NCBI GenBank assembly: GCA_043228905.1
Contig: JBHGNT010000016.1
Location: 2,976,001-3,040,000 of the forward strand
Origin: Azolla caroliniana
Taxonomy: Eukaryota > Polypodiophyta
Length of the DNA stretch: 64,000 nucleotides
Direction of reading: 5' to 3'
A program made the translations under genes and the position numbers. The notes under the pieces are model-generated. The model saw only the letters and a list, made by a program, of their open reading frames with translations. It was not told the DNA's origin and did not search any database. Below are positions 46,366 through 60,452 of this stretch, in pieces; the first letter of the stretch is position 1; every line of letters starts with the position of its first letter.

Positions 46366-47634
46366 GTAATATTTTTTGTCTCATAGGTCATATTTGACCT
46401 CCAAAAACAATTATATAATCTATCTATCTCTCCCCCTCCCCCCTCCCGCATTCAAAGTGTGTTATGTCAATTTAGTTGCATGATATTGTAGCCAAGTAAT
46501 CAAATAGCAATACGATGATTTGAGATTGTTTAGTCACATGTACTTTGAGAATGTTGACCGAAGTAACTTGAATGATTTTTGTAGTGATTGTAAGTCTTTT
46601 CTATTTATTAGTTCAATTTGCATAATATTGGGCAACTAGATGAGTTTCCTACTTTCGAGATACTATCACGCTCCATATTGGCAAATGTTGGTCAACATAT
46701 GAGACCGTGATATCTATTAAAAATTCACTTTGGTAGATGGTTTCCTACTTTCGATATATTCTCAAATTCCACATTGACAAATGTTGGTCAATCTTCGAGG
46801 CCAATTGTGCTTCCTTGGGTGAAGAAAAAGTTTCAATCTCTAGATAATTCTATAAGAACATAGGAATTGTATGGTTCTAGATCTTATATCCATTACTCAT
46901 CAATAAGAGCGTATTAACAACTTAGGCAAATAAATATGACTCATTCACATATAGCATTTTCTATAAGTGTGATCCAAAGCATGCAACTCATCATCAACTA
47001 AATTTATATCTATATTTTATTGATGAGATGCATCAATTTTTTAAATGCAATGGAAGTGGTGTATTTTTTATTCATTTCATATTCTACTTTGAGATAGGAT
47101 GACAAGTATTCTTAAAAAATGCATCATTGCATGAATCCACAATCCACATTTGAGCTTGACCAATCATGTTTGAAGGGATGAGGAATATGTGTCTCCTTTG
47201 ATAATAATACATAATACATTCATTGAGTGTCATAATGATTTGAGTAGTTTTATTTTCTTTCAAGAAAGTAGGTTTTGAACGTAAATAAGAGAAACGAACC
47301 AAGTTACATGGCCCATGCAACTTACATGAAATTATGGAAAAGTTCAAATTTGGACAAGTCAAAGAAAACTTTGATTGGTAGAATAATTTATAATTTTCGA
47401 AAGTGAATTGATTGTTTAATCATCCAAATGTGGGCATGCCAAGTTTATGGGAAGCCATAAAGTTGCATATGAAAAACTTTTGGGCAAAGTATCATGGAGA
47501 AGGAATTTACTTGATATATGGAAATATACGTTTTTACTAAGTATAATATGCAAAAGTATAAAGATATAGTCACGACTCACAAGTAAATTACCAATTTTTG
47601 TATGGTATGTTTCACCAATCTTTTACATCCCAAG

Positions 47635-47785
47635 CATGAATGAATAGTAGAAGTTATTCAAACACAAACAAGAAGAGGTGTGGTCTACGAGAGCTTGAAA
47701 AGGACTGGTTGTCATGAATGAATAGTAGAAATTATTCAAACACAAACAACAAGAGTTATGGTCTGCAAGCGCTTGAAAGAACAAG
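47635..47785. repeat. 78-bp tandem duplication
   Basis: catgaatgaatagtagaa at 47635 is repeated at 47713, followed in both by attattcaaacacaaaca and tatggtctRc-like sequence with small changes. Confidence 0.8.
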
Positions 47786-50700
47786 AGAATCACGATATAA
47801 AATAATATCGAAAGGAATTTAGGGAAAGGGTAGAGAACTTGCATATACGAGCAATATTGACCATTGAGCAAAAAGATAGAACTTGTGTTATGGTTTAAGA
47901 GCAAAACATTTGTGATTATAAAAAAAATAGAGATAAATCATGAGTTTTTTTTCTACGTTGTAGACAATGATTCCGAAATTATAATTTATGATAGATGTTG
48001 AAACACGTCCATCTTTGACACCTATATATTGTGTCATGTAAGCTCATTTTCTTATTCATGCATCTTTTTCTTTTACGAGTATTGTTTTATAAAATAATGC
48101 AACTCGAGTAAATCTAGGTGATTCCTTGTTGTTACACACATGTACACCCGTGACTACATAAACAAACTTTATAGTAGGAGAGAGAGGTTTATCACATTAT
48201 GTTTTCACTTGTATGTATGAGCCATAAAGCTCGTAAACTCTTTATATACATGTTGGATAATAAGAGAAGCAAAGTATTTTGTGAAAACTTGAGGGATATT
48301 GTGAGAATTTTGTGAGAATTTAGCGATATTTTCATGAGTCTCTTTAAGCATTACAAAATATAACTCTTCCTTGCAACCATATTTTTGTAACCTTGGTGAT
48401 GTCAACATTTGGTCTTGCTAGCATCGAGTAATCTACATTCCATTGATTCATGTATTATTTACTTTTTTTCTTTGGAAAACACGTAGGAATACATCTTTTT
48501 TTTATGGGAGACTAGTTTTTACAATGTAGTTCTCATGATCTAGCCCTTCTCATGTTTATTAAATAAAAATTACACTGACTTCACATTAGATGTAGGTCTT
48601 TTGCTTAACATGAGTGAGCATATGTCCTACCCTAGAATTTGCACAAGCATATGCTCTCTTTTGCATTGCTAAATATTGTCACTTTGAGTCCTTTACTTAT
48701 AGATAGTAATAATGGTTTTTTGTTTTACTATAAATTATGTACTTCTTTGGACCGACATCCACTCCGACAAAAAAACACATAGTACAATTCTAATGCACAA
48801 CTTATGAGGAATATTTCTTTGGTGAGTTTTGTGGTATGTAGTATTTCTCACTCGTGGCGGCACTTGATTTTGTCATCTATAGTGTCTCTCAAACTCGTGA
48901 TGAAGATATATCACCTTTGATAATTGAGATAATCAATAGCCATTTCTAGAATATTGCATAACTAAATATTTTTATAAAAAATACCATTATTTGTGTATAT
49001 TTTCAAATCACTACTTTAATGTCACGGATGTGTCATGGAAGAATCATATTGATCATGCAATAGGTATATGTGAAGATTCAACATTCCTTTGATTTTGTAA
49101 AAAGGCTACTTGCTTATATGATCGAATAATTAACCCTTATCTGGGAATTCTTTGATTTTTATTCATTATATCAATATCATAATGCAACATGTGCTTCCTT
49201 TTTGGGGGGACGAAACTAACATATCTCATCTTCAATGTGTCTTAATTTGGGTTTAATTTCATATTATCTCCTCTTTTGTGTGATTGATTATATATTCAGT
49301 TGGCAACCATATAATGCAATGCGTCATCCTATCTCTCTCATTTGAACCTTGAAACCCATCAAGATTTAACTAACTATAGGTCCATTAGAGAAAACAGAGA
49401 TGATCTAGAGGATGAGAAAAGTGACCATCCATCTATTTTCAATCTAAGCAACCAATGAGTGTGAAGGCTAACTTGAACATTACACACAATCAACATTTTT
49501 TGCTAATAGAGATTCTAGATATACGTTACGATGGCTAGTCTTCAACTCACATGCATGTAGTAACATAATTTACTACAAAGAGATTCCATTCAATGACTAT
49601 GACATCCCAAAAGGTGATTGTTGTGACACGAATAAACTATTTACTAGGATGAGATCTTTCTGAATTCCTTATTGTTATTGCACAATTATGTCTTATTTAC
49701 CTACTATGCTTGCTAGAACAGAAGCAAGGCAAATATTCATTTTTTATAACCCTGTGTGGGTGTTTTGACCACACTATTGGTTACAAATTCTCATTGGAAA
49801 GAAGCAACCATGAAGATTATCCTTAAATTTTGATGTCCTAACTAATTGATTTTTTTAGAATCCCTTCTCCTATTTCACTTTAGAAGAAATAAAGACACCA
49901 TATGACAAAATTCATGCAGAGTGAAAATATTTAGAATGTTGTGAAGTACATTTACTAGAAAACAAGTTTGTTCGGTACCAGGATTGTGTAAATGTTATAG
50001 AATAGAACTTGAAAGCACCCAAGTGAAGGTAGTCCTCATTTAACGAGGAAGTCAAGTCTTTTTTGGTGAGGCTACTATATGAGATAATAAAAGGAGATCA
50101 AATTGTAGTCCAAAATTTCAATGGGTGTAAGGGGTAGAATTTTTTGCCAGTCTTGAGTTGTATTGTAAGCAAATTAGATAATTTACTATAGCGGTTGAAT
50201 GACCTGATGGTAGATCATCACTATAGGTTTGGAGAACAAGGTTCATTACGAATATGTGTAAAAGGTTTATTTTGTGCATTCCAACTTCATTATGCACACA
50301 TACATGTATATCACACATGTAACCTATATGTATTTCACAAATGTTTTATGTTTACATGTGCGGTTGACGAACAAGGTTTGATTCAAGGGAGGATGAATTT
50401 TTATGTGGTATCAATGTAAAAGAAACTTCAAAAGAAATGTGGTACTAATTTTTATGTGGATCCTGACTTCCAAATAAGACCACACAAGGAAACTCCAAAT
50501 GGTGTGAAACAAACCAATTCAAATTCACATCAGAGGACATCCATATGGTTCCAACATATTCTTATCTTAAGGCCAAGTAGCAAGAGTCAACATCCTACAT
50601 TGTCTCCCTACACCACACATGTGGAAGATGAATATTGTCAACGTAAAGTGTTGAGGATGGTCATCTCACAACATCCAAATGAGGAATTGGGATCCTATTT

Positions 50701-51786
50701 ATACCCACTTGCTTCATATCTATCCTTTACCTCCTTCCATAATTACATTGACACATTACGAAACACAACAAACATCAAACTTGTCATCTCACCACCATAG
50801 TTTAAAGGAGGTTCAAAGATCTAGATATATATTGTGCATTGCTACAACTATTAAAAAATCGAAAGGCGTGTGTGATAAAGGACGCTACGTCGTTTAGAGT
50901 GAGCTTCATGCTTCCTTCCATAGAGAATGGACAATAATTCTTTCCACCATTGTAGTTCATATCATGGGGGGTCCCCCGTGACAATGCTATTAACTTGCAC
51001 TTTCCATTTAGTATGCACCAATGAACATCTATATCATTCTTTTGGTATGGACTAGAATGATCTACTATCATCATCAACAATTTCTAGAAAGCATGTATTT
51101 TGAATTCCATGGTTGGCTATATGAACATATTCAGACAATACAAAAGTGAGGATTATGTTTAGAGTTTTGCAACCTTAGGTTAAGCAAAGTTGGAAATTTG
51201 ACATGAGGTAGGGATGTTTTCCCTAGTGGATTTGGTGTGACAAGGGAACTCACTAGCAATTGACATTTATATTACATAGAAAACACAAGCAAAAAACTCA
51301 TTGTTTGGCATAGATTATATTACCTTTGGGTTTGGAAGCATCCAAGCATACATAGATGCAGAGCTGAATTCAATACTCAAAGAGGTATTCGTGTAATCTT
51401 TGGAAAGTTGCTCAATCTTGATTAGATTATCCCTAGGTTGTCAATTGAGGATACCAAAGGGTGAATCCTATGCTTTTGAGGGTAACGGAGATCAAATAGT
51501 TCATTTGCAAATTGCCACAGTACAATGTATCTTATGAAAATGCAAGGGGCATTCGGATAAGGATCAAAGAAAGTAAATGGGTGTCCGAGTGTTTCTCCCT
51601 AAAACAAAATATCTAAGCTACCTCAAAGTTGTTGCGAGGGAGGTTCACATGAATAGAAATATGAATATAAGGCAATTTGTTTTTAGCAATTTGCCTTAGC
51701 CCTATGTACATTGTACATGGAACCTAAACTCCACACACGCCTATACATGCACATTACCACTACATACACCTACACATATATGCTAC

Positions 51787-51838
51787 TACATACACATACA
51801 CATACACATACCATATACCATATACCATATACCATATA
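51787..51838. repeat. ACATAC and CCATATA microsatellites
   Basis: A run of acatac units passes directly into four ccatata units. Confidence 0.9.
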
Positions 51839-52002
51839 CTTCATCACATGCTACATACATGTAACTCAATCCTCTTCCATGGACGTTCTTTTCTAACAAT
51901 AAATTACCTCATCGATAGTTCAAAGTTCCATTTTCTTATTTAACCCCCTCCCCAATTCTCTCTTTCAAATATTTCTCCCTATCCATAACCATAACCATAG
52001 CC

Positions 52003-54511
52003 ATGGCCATGGTCTTAGCTTCACCATCATCTTCTTCATCTTTCTTCTTCTTCCTATTCTTCTTGGTAAACTCTTCTCTCATCCACCTCTCAACCTTCAC
52101 CGATGCATCACATTTCCCTCCTCTTGATCTATCATCGTCAGTCTTGATTCCTCCTCTTGGTAATAGGTATTCATACATATATCATGATTCCACAAAATCT
52201 TATAAGAAGCAAACATTATGTTGTCCATCCATACCCCCATAGAAAACACAATGGAAAAAGACAGATTTCATGAGAAACAAACAGCCGAGTCAGTCATGCT
52301 TGTTCTTTCAAAGTTTAAAGCATTGCATTATAGCTTAAAACAAGGTTTCATTAATTTAATTATCTATCTATCCATAAACATACATACATTGACGTTATTG
52401 TGCCATAGTATGTAGTGGGGAAAATTGGTACAAAGAAAAATACACCAGCAATTTTCCTTTATTTTGCCGCCATGCCCCTATATTTTTCTTATTTCTATTT
52501 AATGCCCATGGGCAACCCACAAAAACTAGCTTGCTATCGTAGAAAGTATATTCCTCAGAAATAATGAAAACCTGAGGGACGTTTTTGAGGGGGCCCATAA
52601 AACAAAAACTTGAAAGGGTATTTTAGGTATTTAAAAAAAAACATGCTTGCTTCTTTTCAGGATTTCTCAATCACTCACAAATTAACATTAAGTACATGAA
52701 TTAAATCTTTATATATGTACATATATATGTCTATCTTATCTATATTAATTTCTCATAACTAAGAAATGAGTTTCACTAATTATGATGTTTCTTGTAATTA
52801 AGAAAGCAAGCTTGTCCTGATTGTGAGGTATAGGAGCTTAAACTTACTTCTAAATTGCATCAATTTCTATGTAATTAAGAAGCTTAAAAATTGTGGAGTA
52901 TATTGCCTCAATTAAACACCAATTGACTAATTATTTGCTCTTTTGTCCTTTTTTCTTTCCAATTCTCTTAATTGTGTGCTTGATCTTATTTTCCATGTGA
53001 TTAGGGGCCCCATGTGTTTAACTAACCTTAATCCACTAAACCACACTTGACACAAAGTTGAATATATCATGCAAAAAATGTTGTTTACACTAAACTTACA
53101 TATGTGCAGTCTCTTGATTAAGACAAGGGCGGAGAATGGGTATGTGCACTACCGATGCTTCTCGAATAACAAATGGGTGGCCATTGCAATGTCCACAGAC
53201 CTACTAGACGTGCACACCAATAACATTGTGGGTAGATACTCTCATGCGAAACACCCTTTACTAGATCCGAGAAACGCAGGCACTTGGACCATCCTCAATA
53301 ATGAGGGAGACCATGCCGAATCTGGTCATCCATCTAGTCTTGTCACCGGTAAGTAAGTAGGACATTGTTTGAATTTTATTGCTTTATTTTGACTCTCTTA
53401 TATATTTAATGCTTATCCATTTTTATAAGTGGGTGGATGGTTTTGTACATGCTCAATCCAAGGTCTTGATAGCTATGGTGCATACACGACCTCTAGGGCT
53501 TATGGGTTTCTAAAGGCCTAGGCACCTCCTTGTGTCAAGTCATTTCATTCAGACGAAGATCCTATGATTCTCATAATGCCTAGTTCAAGTTGCTTGCCAC
53601 ATATACAATACAATAGGCGAAAGTAATAGTAGACATAATACGGGATGCACCTAAGCCTCTACCCAAAAGAGAGGCCTTAGACTCCAATGATAATGATTGG
53701 GTGCACCTACGTATTCACATTTTCTTTAATGGAGGAAAATTCATTTGATTACATTATTCAATCATATCTTCCTACAGTTGTTTGATCTCATGCCAATGTA
53801 TGATTTTGATATCCATAAGTTTTGCATATGCATACAATATTGTGATCATGAATGTATATGTTTGTGGATGTAGAATGATTGTTAGTACTTGATCTATACA
53901 CTACATTACGTTATTGCAATCTCAACATATCAACAATGCTTGTAGGAACTCAAATAGCTATTGCAAAACCCAAAACAACCTATGATCTACCCGACATTCT
54001 AGCACTCGCAACAAACCACACATTTGAAGGGACACTATCCATGGTATCTTACATAGCTAGGGTGAACACACAAGGAGGTCTTCTACAAAATGGGGGAACT
54101 TGTAATCGAACCATAGACAACAAATTAGTAAAGGTGCCATTCACGTCAGAATTTCATTTTTGGAAGCAAGATTTAGTACCCCCGAGCATGCCTAGAACAT
54201 TGGTTTTGGAGTCACAAAGGCCAATTGAAGGGTTTTATGGACAAGGTGTCATAATGTATATCTATGATGGCATTGAGTGGAAAGAGAAAAGTGTGAATGC
54301 CAAGATGTATGATGTGCCAGGGGGCACACTACTTGGTTCTTTCTTCACGAGAAGTGTTCCTGATGAGAAAGGTGGAACTTATTGCTGGCACTTGGATAAC
54401 CCCGACGGCTTCACACTTGTTGGAAAATTAGCATGCAAACCAGAGCCGGTCTCTCTTGATTGCTTGCCATGGTCCCTCAATGTCATCACTTCTAGCAATG
54501 GCAACTTGTAA
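52003..54511 (+). CDS. Secreted DUF3455-family protein, tandem domains
   Basis: Exons 52003-52166, 53110-53348 and 53946-54511 join in phase to a 322-residue protein ending at TAA 54509. The N-terminus (SSSFFFFLFFLV) is a probable signal peptide. Residues about 55-190 match my recollection of DUF3455: YVHYRC near the start, a WTILNN centre, then FEGTLSMVSYIARVNTQGG with Cys and VKVPFTSEFHFW. The remainder (FYGQGVIMYIYDG, MYDVPGGTLLGSFF, CWHLD, LPWSLNVITSSNGNL) repeats the same pattern as a second, partial domain. The biochemical role of the family is not established; an extracellular location is inferred from the leader. The start ATG 52003 has a second in-frame ATG two codons on. Confidence 0.8.
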
Positions 54512-57500
54512 GTGTCGTTATATCTAGGAAGGTTTACTACATTAAGTATGCACATGTACACAATTTACATTCCATTTAGATATGGTTAAAGATAAATGTG
54601 ACATGGTGTGTTTTTCTAGTCCCACATAGCTTTTTATCCACATTATGCACAAGTCATCATGCAATCATGCTCACCTTGTATGTGTGCTACGTTTTGCTTA
54701 TGTACATGTGAGGGGTTGAGGCTTATCTTTTATTTATTTACGAGACAAATACATATAAGCTTACTATTAAATTTTGTCAGGACAAAATTTGGGCCCTACA
54801 CCCATGTACAAGTGTTGTCTACAAAAGGTGGTCTTCCACCAACAAGGCTTCCCATCGGCCTCCAGAAGGGACATATTTGGCGGTCTCCTTTCTCGGCTAT
54901 TTTCTGGTTCTATTCCAACATGTAAATTTAATAACTCTTTTGTCTTTGTTTCATGAACAGTTTTATAATCCATTACAAAGGATAAAAGATCTAATCTAGG
55001 AAGCTAAGTATTTTCTTCTTCACTTTTAATGTCATCTATTAGCGTTTGCAATGTAGAAGAATAATGACTTGCATTATCTACACGTAAAGCAATATGACAT
55101 GAGGATCAACTTTCATTTGCACATGCACATGCAGAGAATAGTGAAGCTAGAAAAGTATATTTATCTATTTCCATGCTTCTACATGCCTTTAGTGACCGTG
55201 TACATGGGTGGTAAGTTTACTAATAAACAAAATTTCTATAGTTTTTCGTAGATCGAATCATATTCTCCCTTAGCTAAATATGTTAGAACTTTAGAGTAGG
55301 ATCTTGCCATATTTCATTAATTAAGAGATAATTATATGTCTTATTTGTATTCAAAAGGTTTCATAGAAGTATTAAGTGTTGTCATTCGTTGACTTGGTCT
55401 TTCTTGATGACCAACATAGCCCCTTGTTATACACTAGTGCACAACTCGAGCAAAATTCACATGTAGACATGCCTTTCTTTGTATGAGGTCAAACAAAATC
55501 ACCTAATGTTAAAAACCTATGTTTGATAATAAAAAATCAATAACACATTTCAATTATGAAGTTTACCAAATTTGAGAAATTCTAGTAGAAAGTCAAGATC
55601 ATAATGAAGACTATTTTAACTTTTTGGCAAAAAGGTTCTTCTCTCAACAAAGACATGGATCACCTTGTTTGAGACCCCACATTGTAAATGCCTTGTTGTG
55701 ATAGGTGAAGATTCATGAACCTAATGCATTGAATGGAAATTAGTCACATATAATGCTCCTAAGGATTTGAAAAGTTAAATTGAACATGTTGGAGAGAGGA
55801 GGAAATGTTGTGACTTGTGATAGTTTGTCTTTCTTAATTAGGAACATGAAAAATGTTCTGAACATGTTGGCAACATTGGTCAAACAAAATACTTCCTAGG
55901 TTAAAGACATGGATGATTGGAACTTTACCAAGAGATGATGTCTTGAGATATATATCATTTATATTTTTGTTCCAAATGTTGGTAAATTGCGAAATGTCAA
56001 TTAACTATTACCACCCACTCGCATGTCAAAAGTTTTACTCCTTTGGGGTGGGAGTGGGGGGTGAGAAATTTGACATGACAATAAACAACGACAAAATTTG
56101 TTCACATGGATGCAAGAACTATAGACATAGAGCATGAGATGAACATACATGGTGAAAAGTGAGGAAATTCACGAAAATAAATGGTTGAAAAGCCACAAAC
56201 AAAATAGAGTGTACTTATTTTAGTTTAAATAAAAACATGTACCTTTGAAAAGTACTTACCCCAAATGAATGGATGCGAGTTGGCCATTGGAAACCAAATT
56301 GATGAGCATGAAAATACAATGCCACATTGATTTTTTCCCCCATCGTATCTATGCCCACTATATTTTCCTCATATATACATATAGGTATGCCCTCACAATG
56401 TTTAACTTATTATGTCGAGTCCACTTGATTGATTCTAAATTTGAGGTAGGCCAGGTTGTAGTTAGAGGGGGATGGTTTTGTCTATATGTTGACCATCAAG
56501 GTAAATACAAGATGATTCATTTCATGGTGGCTTTACGATTGGTCATAGTGATTAATCTCGTCACCTCATATTTTATCTCTATGTAGGATTTCATTCTTTT
56601 TTTTGTCCAAAAAAACACTACTTCGCATTAGTTAGCAAACAAAGTACATCAAAGACCAACAAATTTTAGCAAAACTCATTTTGGCCTTCTCACCAAAGTG
56701 ATCATAGTTCCCACCCCCTCATTTACAACAAAAGTATCCCATCAACTCTTTTAACATGGTAATTAACTTGTAACACAACTATACATATGTACAGCTCCTG
56801 GTGACTAATGGAAGCCATTAGCGAAAACAATCATCTGGGTGCTTGGTAGTTCTATTTAGGCTCTGATGATGATTTGACCACCATAGGAGAATTGCCCCAT
56901 TTTAGTGGAAACTTTGACCAAGCTCTTTCTTCTTCATCCGATTCCCCTTGATTCGAGTCGTACCGTCGTCGCAACCAAGATACCAGCTCGAACCAGATGT
57001 TTAACAACACCTCATTGCTTGGGAGCTTTTGTTGTTGAAAAACAATATTAGAATGCTTAGTCTAAATGTGCTAGACCGATAAGCAAGCCACCATCATCCA
57101 CATCTCCTAAAAAAATGCAGGGTTTGTGCCAGGTCGAACTCCAGCACATTGAAACACATTGCCATCTTGCACTATAAATCCATAACCATGGGGTTTTAAT
57201 TGTTCCGCCCAACCTTCCCCTGTTAACTTCAGCCCCTGTTGTAAGGACCCCCATACAACTCTCCCATTCACACCGCATGCTGCCATGATCTTGAGACTTC
57301 TACCCCAAATGCTAAATTATCGTCTCTACGCAATTCCAATAACAATGAGGGATTGATTCCAAAGAGTGTCCACACATCTTGCAACCAACCTCCCCACCAC
57401 GACCGTAAGCTTCTCTTTCAATCTAACAAGATTTCTTAATTTTCATTTCTACAAGTGAGCAAACTACAAGTTAGAATATTATTTCGGTGTTGTAGGTCAT

Positions 57501-57932
57501 GTTGGTCTCTTTGGAGACTTAAAACACCTTTTTCCTTCTTTGCCTTTCCACATCTTAGTTTTTTTTTGCATATTATTTGATGGTAAAGGGATTTTTACAT
57601 GTCATGGAAAATGCTTTAAAGCTATCAAAACATTTGGTCAAACGTTGGAAAAACCTTTTGACATTTTATTGTAAATCTTAGTAAAAGTTAATTTAACGAG
57701 GAAACCAGAAGATATATATAACTACAAGTTTTAAAAATCCAGGAACAATGTACAAGAAAGATCCTTGGATCCTAAATGTATAGCCAAAATGATTTCAAAA
57801 GCCTCAACAACTTTCTAACTATTGAAACACCATGAGAACATGCTCATAAAACTTCACTACTAGTACTACTTACAACTTACAACTACTACTACTACTAGTC
57901 ACAACTTACTACTATTACTAGCACCACTAGTT
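54512..57932. other. Intergenic spacer
   Basis: No intact gene. A LINE zinc-finger fragment is at 57050-57420. A trinucleotide act-rich stretch (57855-57940) abuts the stop of the BAHD gene. Other frames lack recognisable similarity. Confidence 0.5.
57050..57420 (-). pseudogene. LINE C-terminal zf-RVT-like fragment
   Basis: The minus strand reads CKMCGHSLESIPHCYWNC, the Cys-His pattern of the zf-RVT region at the C-terminus of plant LINE polyproteins, followed by a Trp/Gly-rich stretch broken by stops. No RT is nearby, so it is an isolated remnant. Confidence 0.4.
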
Positions 57933-59435
57933 TTAGTTGTAGTAATAGAAGGGGTTAGAGACCGGTTTGGCCAAGAAAGTGGGATCACTAAGGAGTCCTT
58001 CCATGGCATTAGATGGAAGAGCCATGCATATCTCTATGTCCCCGGCTCCTGCTTTGGCATCGTTACCAAGCCTACCCCCAAAAAGAACCATCTCGCCATT
58101 GCCACGAACTTTGGCGGGCCTAACTGCGTCCGGACGCCCCCACCCGAACTCGACATCATACACGGGGAACCTCGGAGAGCTCACCACACCCATCATGTCG
58201 TATCCCGTGGAGTCATTGCGTATCTCCTCGAAGCTATTCCCATGTAACTCGAGCCAGTGCAAGCACGAGACGAGGGACTCGTGAGTGCACGCGAGGACGG
58301 CCTCATGGATGCGTTCGGCCGTGTGGCCGAGCTCCTCGTCCAGGAGATCACCCGTGAGTGCGTAGGCAGTCGAGAGGTGTATGACATTGCCGAAGTAGGA
58401 GGAGGGCAATGGTGGGTCCATCTTGCTCCTAAGGTTGGCCACCACCATGAACCTTAACTTGGTGTCCCGAGAGGATTGCCTCGCCTCGGTCACTCGCTGC
58501 CAGAAGTGGGCACACAAGACCTCATAGGTAGTGTAGCTTCCCCCGGCCTCGGCTTTCAACTTCTTGATGGACGATGCCGGCAGCACAAACACGCATTGCA
58601 TCAATGCCTTTGGGGGCTGCTCGAACACCTTGGGATGATTATCAGCACGACACTTCTGCATCTTTGCCTTATACCGATTCGCTTCGTGTTCGGACGGAGG
58701 CCCATTAAGTGCTAGCCTCTCTCTGTCGTGAATCGGTGGCAGCGTGGCAGCGCCTATACGACAACCCCTTGCACATTCCCCCCATGCGACCATGAAATCC
58801 CACAATGACTTCCCGTCCGCCACGATGTGGCTGTATGACATGCCCAATGAGATCCCGCCGTCCATAAACCGGGTCACCTACTTCTTCCAAACAAGCCAAA
58901 CACATTCAATTACCCTTTTGATGGTCCTCATCCACTGTGCTCAACAAATTCTCATTTGTTTAAGTTATGTATGTACCTGGATGGAGAGTAGAGGGCATGT
59001 GTAGAGGCGATCCCCTGTGTGATCAACATCTTGACAAAGATTGTCATAGATTGGCATCATTGGGAAACCTTCTTGGCTAATGTCGCTCATTGGGGACTCG
59101 ATTGAGGCCTCGATGAGTTCGACACCGGCACCGTTGCAATTGATGATGAGACGTCCGTGGGAATCTAGGGCTAAACGTCCCGCCCACGGAAAGTAGTGGA
59201 CAAGCACAACGGAGAGGCTTGTCTTAAGGGTCTCAATGGCATCGTGGTAGCTAGTAGTAGTGGTGATGTTGGGATAGAAGAGGAGTCTCTTGTTGTAGTG
59301 TAAGTCTCGCCAATGTATGTCGATTGATGAGAGAAACAAGTGGCGTTTCGAGGAAGGGGAGGCAGGTGTTAAGGTGGTGGACTTCTCAATGGACGGAGGA
59401 GGAGGACAACGACCCACTTTGGGCTTAGGTGCCAT
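57933..59435 (-). CDS. BAHD acyltransferase
   Basis: Two minus-strand exons, 58977-59435 and 57933-58877, with a 99-bp intron, join in phase to 467 residues, a normal BAHD length. The catalytic motif is HIVAD (HXXXD, about residue 170) in an FMDGGISLGMSYSH context. The structural DFGWG motif appears as EFGWG (about residue 394). It starts at ATG 59435 (MAPKPKVGRC). BAHD enzymes transfer acyl groups from CoA thioesters to alcohols or amines in the cytosol, for example in phenylpropanoid and wax pathways; the substrate cannot be told from the sequence. Codons are more GC-rich than the surroundings. The frame is intact. Confidence 0.92.
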
Positions 59436-60007
59436 GGAACACTACACCTAGGATTAAGAGTGAGGTGATAATCTCATCACCTTGTGAACCCTTTTCAAAA
59501 TGCTCAATGAGTGCATCGAGGTGTACAAGCAAGTATATAATATAATTTAACCCTCCCCATGGGGAGATCTCATTCCACAATACACTTAAATATGCATATC
59601 ATTATTTACATTACCGAAAAGGGGAGACACTCTTTACACCAAAAAGACCTAACAGTGACACCAATGATAAAGTTAAAGTTTTAAATTCATGTCACATGAC
59701 TGACAAGTGTCCCTTAGAGTTTTTATGACGATAGATGCCTCATCTGATGTTGAGATGGATGGTGATAATTCAAAAATCACAAAACAAAAGGGCAAGTTCC
59801 CGCTTCCTTACAAGTTACAAGTGAAAAAAACTTGAAATTTTTTATTCACACATAATACTCACTTTGCCAGCTCCAAGATCACGTGAATTCCATGACAATC
59901 CATACCCATGAATGGTCCACCCATGACTATAAATAACCCAACTTTGACAATTCACAACCCATGGATGACCAATCCATGATACCATTGATTTCCATTTGCA
60001 ACTTAAT
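59436..60007. other. Upstream region of BAHD gene
   Basis: No gene. A minus-strand TATA-like sequence is at about 59530-59545 (plus-strand gtatataatataat), roughly 100 bp upstream of the ATG. The rest is AT-rich. Confidence 0.45.
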
Positions 60008-60015
60008 CATTTGGC

Positions 60016-60444
60016 TAGCAATGGGCACGGTTCGGTTTCTTGGCCTTGAAACCAAACCAAACCATTTATTTATATTAAAAACCAAACCAGATTGTTTAAA
60101 TTTTATGAAGCCATTTAAACCGAACCGTTTAGAGCCGAACCGTTTATGAAAATTTTAGAACCAAACCAAATTGGTTTATCATAAATCAAAACCAAACCAA
60201 ACCTTTAAACCAAACCACATAAGCTGAAACCGCTAAACCGTGAAAATCAAAACCAAACCGAACCGAAACTGAAAATCCGCTAAACCGCTAAACCATGAAA
60301 TTCAAAACCGAACCGAACTAAAACCAAACCGGATCATAATATTTGAAACCAAACCAAACGGTTTATTTATCTTTGAACCAATAAACCATTAAGCCATGGC
60401 TTAACGGTTCGGTTCGGTTTGAGTCGAAACCGTGCCCATTGCTA
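60016..60444. mobile_element. hAT-type MITE, 429 bp
   Basis: Terminal inverted repeats TAGCAATGGGCACGG and CCGTGCCCATTGCTA bound it, with a perfect 8-bp target duplication catttggc (60008-60015, 60445-60452). The interior is almost entirely degenerate AAACC/AACCG repeats. No coding capacity. An 8-bp duplication is typical of hAT elements. Confidence 0.88.
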
Positions 60445-60452
60445 CATTTGGC

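Larger units (their letters stand above)
46366..52002. other. AT-rich intergenic spacer
   Basis: No gene is recognisable on either strand. It contains a 78-bp duplication (47635-47785) and an ACATAC/CCATATA microsatellite (51787-51838). The last 150 bp before 52003, with a short ATAACC run, should hold the promoter and 5' UTR of the DUF3455 gene. Confidence 0.5.

Noticed and set aside
56269-56586. 105-residue plus-strand open frame
   Set aside because: No recognisable domain, and it lies in AT-rich sequence with no supporting splice context.
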